64,000 nucleotides of DNA from Tetrahymena elliotti 4EA. Taxonomy: Eukaryota; Ciliophora; Oligohymenophorea; Hymenostomatida; Tetrahymenidae. Every line of letters begins with the position of its first letter. Positions within the stretch are counted from its first letter, which is position 1. This document shows positions 22,710-31,796 of this stretch, in pieces. Location: contig JH720301.1 in the NCBI GenBank assembly GCA_000231825.2, positions 62,001 to 126,000 of the forward strand, given 5' to 3'. The notes beneath the pieces were generated by a model. The model did not search any database, was not told where the DNA came from, and was given only the letters and a program-made list of their open reading frames with translations. The position numbers and the translations under genes are program-made.

Positions 22710-24353
22710 TCAGCATGAATTAATCAAACTCTTTAAAAATTGAATATTTATTTCATTTTAATTTTATTCATTTTTACTTTAAGCTATTTCAAGTGCCTTC
22801 TAGAAGTATTGTTTGGCCTTCTTTTGGTCATCCTAGATGGATATCATACCCAAATTCATTAAAGCATTTATGTTATCTTTTTGATTGCTCAATATTTTAT
22901 TTAATATGTCTTTTGCAGTATCTTGCCTTTTAATTCTTATATATTACTCTGCTATTACATTTAGATTCTCACTCGTATTGAGAGATTAGCATGATTTGAT
23001 CGGAAGTTAATCTAAAAATTATGATAACAGTTTAATTTGCTCAGACTCATAAAGGATATTTCCTGCACAAATGATGTATTCAGGTTTTATTTATAGGTTG
23101 TATGAGATGGCATTTGTGATGCATAAATTAATTTTATCAAAAGCTTGTTGATAATTCTAGGTCATCAGTAAGTAGTTAGCAGCTGTATATAAAGCTTCTG
23201 AGTCTTCTTTAAGATATTATATAGAGATAAAGTATGATTTTTCAAATAAACCATTTTTCCATAAAAGGTCATTTTGTCTTTGTAAAGCACTCTTTATAGT
23301 ATTATCCAATACAGCGTTTTGTTATTTATCTGTGTATAGTTTAAGCAAAGTGGTATTAAGGTATAGAGCTTACTACCAATCTAAATTAGAAATAGCTTAT
23401 TTTAAGTTGGAATTCAAAGAATTTTCATCAACCAAAGTCTAATACTAAGGCTTAGAAATATTTTATTATTAATTTTACATCAATTTCTCATATTACTCTA
23501 GAGCTTTTTAAGCTTGTTCTTAATCTAATTGTTTTATTTGTAAAGGGAAGTCTTATTGTTGCAATAATTTGGGAGCACCAGAAACAGCTTACTACTATTA
23601 AGTAAATGCAGCTGATTAAGTAGAGTAGGGATTTGTATTATCTGGTTTGCCTTCAGCTTCTTTTTGCTTTGATTGTTGTTAATTATCAGTATTTATTTAA
23701 GCAGTTTATTGAACTGTTTATTTTAGATCTTACTTTTACTTGTTTCCTTTTTTTTCTAAAGCCTTGGATTACTTGTGATGAGTTTATTATTGATTTTCCT
23801 TATTCAAATAGAGGTGAATATTTTTGGATACTGATGCTTAGTTGATGCTTTTAGCTTACACTCCTTCATCAATATCATCGATATTACATTCTTCATGTTC
23901 AAACAATTAATTTTAATTCATCTTTTTTGTTATGTCAGTATTCTGGGTTTTTTAAGCACTGCCTTATTGGATTTAATCACTATTCTTCTATTAACTATTT
24001 TAAATTTCTTCATATTTTTTTTTAGTGTCGCTTTAACTAACTACTTTGATCACTTCTGTTGTGCTCTTCTTTTCGGCATTTTCATTTTCTTTATTCTATT
24101 AAATCTAAATGTGATGATCATCTTATTTTTGTTTGAAATTTTTATCATCGTTTTGTGAAATTTATTAAACATCATTTTATTAAAAAATAGACTTGTTTTC
24201 GTTTTTATTATCAGCTGTAAATTTAGTCAAATTATCTTAATTATTCTACTTATTGTCATTATGCTCATTCTAGTTTTTATTGATTTTATCATTTGATTTC
24301 TAAACATCTTATTGATCTTTACTTTTAGCCTATTTGGTAGTTATGCAGCCCAT
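22710..24353 (-). CDS. TPR protein with MGC dual-acylation N-terminus
   Basis: One intronless frame from ATG at 24353 to TGA at 22710, 547 aa. It begins MGCITTKQ: Gly2 plus Cys3 is the classic myristoyl plus palmitoyl acceptor pair and Thr6 fits the N-myristoyltransferase rule. Residues about 10-270 are very polar, rich in Gln, Asn, Lys and Asp and probably disordered. The C-terminal half is alpha-helical with TPR-type pairs: SEALYTAANYLLMTQNYQQA, LNVIAEQYIRIKRQDTAKDI, DNINALMNLGMISI and KKAKQYFQKALEIAQS. It therefore looks like a lipid-anchored scaffold on the cytosolic face of the plasma or ciliary membrane; the location is inferred from the acylation motif alone. The specific partner is unknown. 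Confidence 0.85.
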
Positions 24354-24914
24354 ATCTATATTACAATTATCTTTTAATCTAAAATCAATCAATTAATTTT
24401 TTATTACCAAAGTATCGATTTTTTCTATATCTATGTGTAAATCAAACGAGTATCTTTTTTACCAACTATTTATTGCATTCCTTTGTTATCATTCTTCAAA
24501 TCTCAAATCAAAGTATTATTTTTTTATCTGTTCTTCATATTGATTTTAGAAATAGAAAATTTAATATCAAGATTCTGACCAAAATTTACTGATTTCCAAT
24601 TAAAAAATATTCTTTGATAAAATAATTTATTATTTTTTAATTAAAATTTTGAATCAGTTTGATCAATTAAATAAATCAAATCATTTCGATCATACTTTAT
24701 AAAAATAGAATTTATTTAGAAAATTTGCTAAAAAGCATAAATCAAGTTATTCGTTATTAATAAATGTTATGTACTTTGTCAGTCTGATATTATAAAGAAT
24801 TCAAAATAAAAATTTGTAACAAATAGTTGATCAAAGTTTATTTTTTTTTTTGAATATTAATTTGATAACTAAATTAATGATTATTAATTAAATTTTGATC
24901 TTCTACTTTCAAAA
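24354..24914. other. Divergent intergenic region
   Basis: Between the MGC-TPR gene (minus) and a membrane-protein gene (plus). The TPR frame stays open a further 130 nt upstream of its ATG but without another Met. No other gene seen. Confidence 0.5.
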
Positions 24915-25451
24915 ATGAATTAAAACAATCAAAAAATTGTTTATGTAGAGTAAAAGGGATATAAGGACATTTGGAACATATTACTCTTTTGCTTGGTATC
25001 AGCTGAGTTAGCTTTAGGCATAGTTGAATATAAAGATGATTTTATAGATTTAATGTAGCATTACCAAAGCTAATCGTACATAGCTTATAAGTTGATCTTC
25101 TGCGTAGTAGTAATTCTGGTTTCTATTGTGTATTTCTTTAGAACACATCAAAATTTAGTGCTATTAAATATACTCATTTACATTATCATAATTGATACTT
25201 CATTAAGATTTATAGCTCAAGCTAAATTGCAGGCAAAGGAGTGGAATCCTTAGGAGATAAAAGATATCTTTTCTCTCATATTGTTTATAAATTAATTCAT
25301 ATTTCCAATAATTTTGCTATTTTTTTCTATGAGAAGAAAAGAAGACATTAGAGGAATAGTAAAATAAGTAATATAAATTCCAGAAGTATAGTAATGTATA
25401 AAGGAAAAATAAGAATAAAAGTTAGATCATAAACTCTTTTTTATGAGCTGA
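24915..25451 (+). CDS. Four-TM membrane protein of unknown function
   Basis: One frame, ATG at 24915 to TGA at 25451, 178 aa. Four hydrophobic segments: IWNILLFCLVSAELALGIV, YKLIFCVVVILVSIVYFF, VLLNILIYIIIIDTSLRF and FSLILFINQFIFPIILLFF, each separated by short polar loops, then a charged tail ending DHKLFFMS. Both ends are polar without a cleavable signal. The arrangement resembles small tetraspan families, but the conserved Cys pattern of tetraspanins is absent, and I cannot assign a family. AAAAATG start context is typical for the organism. Codon use matches its neighbours. Confidence 0.75.
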
Positions 25452-25887
25452 AAAAAATTTGTATTAGATATTTTATGTTTTTTTAGTTAATAATTTTAAA
25501 TAGATTTATTTATTGCTGATTTATTTACTTTTCAATTATTGTTTCATCAATCGCTCAATAATGCGAAATGAATTCATATGAAAAAAAATTGCATTTAATC
25601 ATTCTTTTCAAAATGAAATCAGTATTTTCTCAAAGATTTAAAATTCTTAGAAGAATTCAGGTAGAAATTTGTTAACATTTATAATGCATCTTTTAATTAG
25701 AAATAATTTAATTTGTTTTCTGCCTAATTTGATAATTAACGAATCTCATAAAATCCTAGTTATTACTGAAAAAAAAAAAACTTTCAAAACAATAACAAAA
25801 ATAGAGCGAAACTAAGTAATAAAAATACAAAGAAAAACATATCAAGCATTTATTCTTTACAATTTTAGACTAAAATATTCTTTTTGA
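25452..25887. other. AT-rich spacer
   Basis: Promoter region for the following plus-strand gene; nothing else seen. Confidence 0.5.
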
Positions 25888-27552
25888 ATGATTCTCAATC
25901 GCAACTTAGGAGTTTAGGACTTAAATAGTCCTAAGGATATTGATTTAGGATTTTAGGGTAAGTTTTAAACTCAATCCATTTATGGAACATAATAAACATT
26001 GAATAGATAATCAACAATGCCTAAAAAGATGACATAATTTGGCTTAGAGAATTAATATTAAAATGAAAATATTCCTCCTGATGATTTAAGTTAGGAGAAA
26101 CCAGTCAAGCTGATACCTCATTCACCCTTATTAACTTCGCCAAGGCCATTTTAGGAATTGCATTAAAATATAATGTTTAATAATTAATACAATGGATAAA
26201 ACTAAACAACTAAAGGTAGCTTAAGCTATTAAAACTAGGATTAAATTCATCACGCAAGTGTGTATTAAGCAAACAATATAGAAAACAGTGATAAAACCTA
26301 CTAAAACTAGAGGCTATTTTCTTATGAGTGCATTGATAATGATATGTTTTAATCTTAGAATAGGATATTAACTCCTAATAATTTCAGTTAGGAAAATAAT
26401 AAATTTTAGCAATACTTTCGATCGATGGAGTAAAGCAATAACCAAAAAGACAACAGCAATAGAAATAGCCAGAAAAAAGTAGGGGCAAATATGATCCATA
26501 ACAATGATATTGTCATACAAGAATAGGAAAATCCAGAACTTTTTTCATACCGAAATGATAGTAACCAGGAAGAATAAAAAATTCTAAATGCAAGACTCAC
26601 AAATAGCATGGTTCAAAAAAATGGAAATCAAGCATCCGCTTCTTAGGAAATAAATATTTCAAATAATCAAAAAGAAAATGCTGCAAATATTGAAAGATCT
26701 TAATCGTCTCTACATACAAAGAAAGTAAATAACTATGAAAATTAATACTTTAACATAGTTATAACTAAATATAATATATGTATATCTATTCTCGTAGCCT
26801 TCTTAAATACATTTACGTTTGCCATGTTTTGGGCTTTGTTCTTCTTTGAATTCCAATCAGCTAGACATCTCACGGGTATTAAATAAAGTAACGATTTTTT
26901 GTTCATTGTAAGTAGCATGGAGCATACAGACTACTAGGACTTTTTTATCTATTATAGGTAAATTATAGACACACTTGAATATATTTTCATTTTGATCTCA
27001 ATCTTTGCTAATCCTAGGAAATGCTTAGAAATATGTAAGCTATTTTTTTTCTATGTGAATTTTGTTTTGACAGTATTTTGCTTTGCAAGAATGGAAAAAC
27101 TGCTCTATTATAGTAACGTTTTAGATCTAAAATCAGCTATTGAAAAATATAGTTAATGTTAAATGTCAAATGAATAATAATTTAAAGATTCTTTTTCTGA
27201 TTACTATACAATTTTGAAAATTTACATTTATGCTATACCAGTCTCAGTTGTTCTCTAATTGATTTGTTTTGTTTATTACCAACCAAATTAAGAGCATTTA
27301 CTGAATCAATAACTTTAGTAAATCATAAAATAATAAAAAGATAAAAAATCCCAAAACCAACTAATAAACAACACAAATTAACAGGATAATAAAGAAGGTT
27401 AAATTAATTAGAAAGATGTAAATGCTTAACCATTTATTCTTCCAAGTATGCTAAACCACACAGTTTAGGTTAAAAATGGAAATATTGAACTTAATATATC
27501 ACCTACTTTTCAAGAAAAAGGCATTTCTGATTAAAATCAAATAGTAGAATGA
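25888..27552 (+). CDS. Asn/Gln-rich N-terminal, four-TM C-terminal membrane protein
   Basis: One frame from ATG at 25888 (an in-frame TGA lies immediately upstream, fixing the start) to TGA at 27552, 554 aa. Residues 1-290 are hydrophilic and Asn/Gln/Ser-rich. Membrane segments follow: ICISILVAFLNTFTFAMFWA, then YIFILISIFANP, LFFFYVNFVLTVFCFA and IYIYAIPVSVVLQLICFVY. A polar, Gln/Asn-rich tail of about 110 residues ends the protein. A Cys-x3-Cys-x2-Cys-like cluster is absent. No family recognised; a cytosolic low-complexity head on a four-helix core is seen in many ciliate membrane proteins. It follows the other four-TM gene on the same strand after about 440 nt, but the two share no obvious similarity. 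Confidence 0.75.
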
Positions 27553-28089
27553 ATGATATTTCTTATGAAATTTTGTTTGAGTTCCATTAAAAATAATAAT
27601 TTCTTTAATCAATAAAATTAATAATTAAAATAGCTTTAATACTTTTTAAATTGCAAATATTTGCAAATCACTATCACTAATTTGTAAAAATTTTGTATTT
27701 AAAGAATTTTATAAATAATCTATGATTAAATAAAAATATGTGAAATTTATTTTAATCCCACCTTTCAAAAATTAATTTATTTAATATCGATTTTATTTTT
27801 TATATTCTAATCAATTAAGAGGGAAATTTCAAAGAATTTATCTTTATAACAAATTTCTATGATATTGTATTAGTTACTTTTAATTAAAATGGGGGAGAAT
27901 TTAATTTAATTGAAAGAGAAATTCAAATTTAGATTTTTGTAAAATTTAAAGAAAAAATTTAATTAGCAAATTAACTTTATTGTAAGGAGCTGTTTTTACC
28001 ATAATTCATTTGAAAGCCCATTCCAAAATCTTATGATTTCTCTCTTTAATTTTTATTTTTTATTTCATTTTTAGAGATATTTTTTCACT
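27553..28089. other. AT-rich spacer
   Basis: 3' flank of the membrane-protein gene up to the antigen pseudogene. No coding signal. Confidence 0.5.
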
Positions 28090-28106
28090 AAACCCCAATG
28101 GGGTTT
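28090..28106. repeat. 17-nt palindrome containing CCCCAA/GGGG
   Basis: AAACCCC, AAT, GGGGTTT forms a perfect 7-bp inverted repeat with a 3-nt centre. It abuts exactly the point where similarity to the antigen gene begins (about 28107). CCCCAA is also the ciliate telomeric hexamer, but only one unit is present. Confidence 0.9.
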
Positions 28107-28550
28107 ACCTTGCTAGTGGAATAATTGCTTCCAAGTGTAAAACTTGTTCTATCGATTATGGTATTGACGAAAATGGTGCCTGCTAAACTAAAATCGCTAC
28201 TGTAACCTTATTAGTGGAACTACTGCTACCAAATGTAAAACCTGTTCTACTGCTTTGGTTTTGATGAAAACGGTGCCTGCTAAACTAAAATCGCTAACTG
28301 TGATATTATTAATGGAACAACTGCCACTATGTGCAAAGTTTGTAAGACTACTTATAGTCTTAAAGCTTCTGATGGTTTGTGCTTTTAATGTACTGTTACT
28401 AGTAATTGTGCCTCTTGTGATGGTGCTGCTTCCAATGTTTGCCTTACTTGTGAATCAGGAATCCCTGATACTTCTTCTAAAATATGCACAACAAACTCTT
28501 TTATCTTGGTTGCTTCTTCTTTACTCATTATTTTTGCTCTTCTCTTCTGA
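28107..28550 (+). pseudogene. Truncated cysteine-rich surface antigen (i-antigen/Ser-like) pseudogene
   Basis: This stretch is closely similar to the 3' two-thirds of the antigen gene at 29688-30438: the same repeat unit (ISGT, KCKTC, G-DENG, C, ANC spacing), the same CTSSN/CDGA/CLTCESG block and the same hydrophobic tail (LLIIFALLF then TGA at 28548). It has no start codon or signal peptide, and the reading frame must shift at least twice: after the first unit near 28188 (one base lost relative to GCTAACTGTGA) and near 28250 (a T lost in the TTTGGTTTTGATG motif). Immobilization antigens are GPI-anchored coat proteins with periodic cysteines. A dead 5'-truncated copy is the simplest reading. 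Confidence 0.8.
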
Positions 28551-28750
28551 GCAATACTACCTTAAATTAATTTACTTTATGATATTTTGTAATTCAACAA
28601 TTTAAAAATATTATTTTGTTTGTGTTTGTAATAACCTCTATACTCATTTTGTTTTTAGATTCATTAGTCTATTTCCTAATATCTTAATCTAGTATATTTG
28701 ATCGATCACCATATTTTTTAAATTATTAATTGCTTTTTTTTGTTTGACGT
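28551..28750. other. AT-rich spacer after antigen pseudogene
   Basis: No feature seen. Confidence 0.4.
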
Positions 28751-29118
28751 TATGGTCTACAATTGAAAAAATATAAAATAAGTGGTTTAATTTCTAAGTT
28801 TTTTTTTCTAAATTCTTGTATTTTTAGAACTATTAAAGCAGAAAAAGTTTTCTTTATTAGTAAGATAACTCAAATTCAGGCAAAAAAGGACCTATTTTAA
28901 ATTTTAGTTAAGAACTTCATAATACTAAGTCAATATCTTCTTGCAATTTTAATTTAACAATTTCAGTAACAAAATTCAAAGAAGATATTTAATTAAAATG
29001 TCTCTAAAAATATCAAGAAATTTTAAGATAGATTGGAAAAGAGCTTTCTTAATAGCAAAGAAGATGAAAAAAAATTCTTAGAAGTGAAACAGTTATTTAA
29101 TTTATTTTCATTTTAAAA
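28751..29118 (+). other. Protein-like open segment without a full gene model
   Basis: A frame open from about 28843 to a TGA near 29118 has varied codons and a charged helical look (FQDRLEKSFLNSKEDEKKF). A possible upstream exon ends near 28800 before a TTTTTAG acceptor, but no initiating ATG was found. It may be a gene remnant or chance openness, which is frequent when only TGA stops translation. Confidence 0.25.
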
Positions 29119-29286
29119 ATGATTAACTTTGATTATTTGGATAATATATGGCAGAATTCTATGTTTAGCGCAATTGGAAAACATCAGAAAAATGTCAGAC
29201 CTATTTTAACAGATTTTCATATTACTTAATAAAATCCATTTTCACCCCCAACATTTTCTAAATTAGAATTTTAAAAAATTAAATTT
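29119..29286 (+). CDS. Partial hypothetical protein running into the assembly gap
   Basis: ATG at 29119 opens a frame whose 56 codons look coding (MINFDYLDNIWQNSMF, then GKHQKNVRPILTDFHIT, NPFSPPTFSK) and run into the N block. After the gap the same 49 bases recur in the same reading frame and continue open to a TGA near 29620, although with poorer codon quality. If the gap is an artefact, a protein of roughly 130 aa is possible. No family recognised. Confidence 0.35.
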
Positions 29287-29435
29287 NNNNNNNNNNNNNN
29301 NNNNNNNNNNNNNNNNNNNNNNNNNNNNNNNNNNNNNNNNNNNNNNNNNNNNNNNNNNNNNNNNNNNNNNNNNNNNNNNNNNNNNNATTTTCACCCCCAA
29401 CATTTTCTAAATTAGAATTTTAAAAAATTAAATTT
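29238..29435. repeat. Identical 49-bp copies flanking a 100-N gap
   Basis: Bases 29238-29286 and 29387-29435 are identical; exactly 100 Ns (29287-29386) separate them. Either two contig ends overlap and were not merged, or a tandem repeat blocks assembly. Confidence 0.95.
29287..29386. other. Assembly gap (100 N)
   Basis: The round length of 100 marks a gap of unknown size rather than a measured one. Confidence 0.99.
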
Positions 29436-29687
29436 CAAATGGATAAGATTGGATTATTGATAATTATTTTAACAAGTAGGATATTAATTTATAAAGTACA
29501 TTATTAGTAAACTAAATTTAATTAACTTATTTAATTTCAATATTATATTTTTCATTTAATGTAGTGCCTTCTTCAGGTTCTTTCTTCAAATAAAACAAAT
29601 TTATTTTGAAGCTATTTAATGATTGAAATCAGATATTTAACTAGCCATAAATTAAAAAGAAAATTTTCAATTTCTATTTAGAAAAGA
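29436..29687. other. Spacer upstream of second antigen gene
   Basis: AT-rich; would contain the promoter of the antigen gene. Confidence 0.4.
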
Positions 29688-30438
29688 ATGAATAAATATT
29701 TAGCTCTCTTAGTTCTCCTTTTATTTGCTGGGTGTGTAAATGCAAATTGCTAATCGGGTGTTGCTGGTTGTGAAATGTGTGCTGATACCCTTAAGTGTGC
29801 AACATGTAGTGTATAGTTAGGCTACAGCATAGATGAAAATGGTGCATGCATATAACCTTATGTTAGTTTCTGTTCCATTATTAGTGGAACAGCTCCTACC
29901 AAATGTAAAGTCTGTGTTGCTGGCTTTGGTGTTAACGAAAATGGTGTCTGCAAATCTGGAATAGCAAACTGTGAAGTTATTAGTGGAACAAATTCTACCA
30001 AGTGTAAAACCTGTCTAGCCAACTACGGTGTTGACGAAAATGGCGTCTGCTAAACTAAAGTTGCTAATTGTGACCTTATTAGTGGAACAATTGCTTCCAA
30101 GTGTTAAACCTGCTCAACTAGCTTAGGTGTTGATGATGATGGTTGGTATTGACGAAAACGGTATGTGCTAAACTAAAATAACTAACTGTGATCTTATTAG
30201 CAGAACAACTATCACCAAATACAAAGTTTGTAAGATTTCTTATGGCCTTAAAGCTTCTGATGGTTCATGCATTTAATGTACTGTTGCTAGTAATTCTACT
30301 ACTTGTGATGGTGCTACTCCCAATGCTTGCCTTACTTGTGAATCAGGAACCCCTGATATTTCTTCTAAAACATGTACCAAAAACTCTCTTATCTTGGTTG
30401 GTTCTTCATTATTTATTATTTTTGCTCTTCTCTTCTGA
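29688..30438 (+). pseudogene. Cysteine-rich surface antigen (i-antigen/Ser-like), frameshifted
   Basis: ATG at 29688 starts a good signal peptide (MNKYLALLVLLLFAGCVNA). Repeats of about 33 residues follow, each with KCKxC, FGVNENGVC-like and ANC cysteines. The frame then meets TGA at 30150-30152. From 30145 the coding pattern resumes one frame over, at the equivalent repeat position, and runs to TGA at 30438, ending in CDGA, CLTCESG and a hydrophobic tail (LILVGSSLFIIFALLF) typical of a GPI signal. The junction at 30128-30147 looks like a partly duplicated GTTGATGATGATGG segment. In the shifted part one repeat cysteine is Tyr (TKYKVC). Immobilization antigens coat the cell and cilia. A sequencing error could mimic the frameshift, but the Cys loss also suggests relaxed selection. 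Confidence 0.8.
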
Positions 30439-31796
30439 GTAAAACTACCTAAAATTAATTTACTTTATGGGATGACTGTAATTCAACCATTTAAAATATT
30501 GTATTGTTTATGTTTTTATACTGTTTAATTTTTAAGAAATTTAATACATGGGCGATATTCCCTTTTATTAAACTACATTATGGTCAATTACTATTTTTAT
30601 ATCTAAATATTAAGCTAAGCCAATATCAATTTGGGTATGAATATTTTTATAGAGTCCATAACAATAAATTCATCCCAAATAAGAAAGTAAATTATAATAC
30701 AGTATAATCAGTATAATTAGGGCAATCTAAATATGTTGGGTAAAATTTAGGGTCCACTGGTTTAGTTTATTTTATTAGATATTTCTAAAAAATTTTTTAA
30801 TGAAGATAATCATAAGTAATATATTATGATATTTTATAAAAGAAGAAGTTAATCTGAAAAAAAATTTGCTAGTAGATAACTAACTTATCTGTCTAAAATT
30901 AATATTATGAAGAAAATCCACCTACCTCTGATCTTTATGATAATTGCAAAAAATCTCTTAGATAGTGACAAAAAAACATAGGTAGCAAATAAGTCCACAC
31001 TAGCGAGTTTGGTGATGAAATTGTATGAGATAATGTAAATCAAAAAAACTGTAAAATTCAGTAATTTAGAGAAATAAAGGAGAAAAAACGAAGAGTATAG
31101 CATAGAAATAAATTAAATTTTAAAAATCTGAGAATCATTTGGAGAAAGCTTTTAAAATTAGTTTTAAATTATTTTAATATAATTTTTTAATTTGAATACA
31201 TTCTTTTAAGCTAGTTAAAAATAATAAATAAGAATATTTCTTCTATTTCTTTGTAAAAATTTGTGTTTTAAATTCAAAGCTTTAATCTTCAAATGAATAT
31301 CTAAAATTTATTTTTTTTTATTTTTTGATTGTTTTTAATTAGAGTTAATAATTACAAATATTTCTCGATAGAGAGATTAAAAATTATAAAAATGATTTTA
31401 AATTAAGGAAAATGTCTTTTTCTTAATAGTGTATTATTCATTAGAATATAGAGAGAAAATAAAGGATCGTATCAACAAAGTTAGTTAATAATTTTTTATC
31501 AATAAGAAAACCATAACTCTTTTACAACTAACTGCCATATTTTATTCAAAGCAAAATATATTGATTTCAATCAATATTTCATAAGATGGGTCAATTTATT
31601 TTTATTTTGAAAACAATAGTGTTAAGTTCAACTGTTTTAAATAAAGCAGTAGTTATCTCTTTAATGTAAAGGTAGCAATATTATTGATCAAGATATAAAT
31701 AACTTTAGTTTGGTTTGTTATTTTATGTCAAAATAAAATTTAGTTCTCTACTAATAATGTAGAAAAAATTTCATTTTTTAGTCTGCAATTTTTCAT
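30439..31796. other. AT-rich spacer with a gene-fragment-like segment
   Basis: Mostly A/T runs between the antigen gene and UPF1. Only the segment 30860-31120 (listed separately) looks at all coding. Confidence 0.5.
30860..31120 (+). pseudogene. Possible decayed gene fragment with two in-frame TGA codons
   Basis: One plus-strand frame reads like protein (YYEENPPTSDLYDNCKKSLR, then VHTSEFGDEIV, then KNCKIQQFREIKEKKRR) but contains TGA twice, which terminates elsewhere in this window. GC is higher than in the flanks. An alternative frame starting with ATG at 30907 is open to about 31126. Neither has a recognisable motif. Probably a remnant; chance is possible. Confidence 0.3.

Noticed and set aside
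23633..24158. Two plus-strand hydrophobic frames that look like membrane proteins
   Set aside because: Antisense shadows of the Gln/Lys-rich MGC-TPR gene; complements of polar codons give Phe and Leu.
28255..28605. Plus-strand Leu/Val-rich frame over the antigen pseudogene, and its counterpart at 30188-30442
   Set aside because: Out-of-frame reading of the cysteine-rich antigen repeats.
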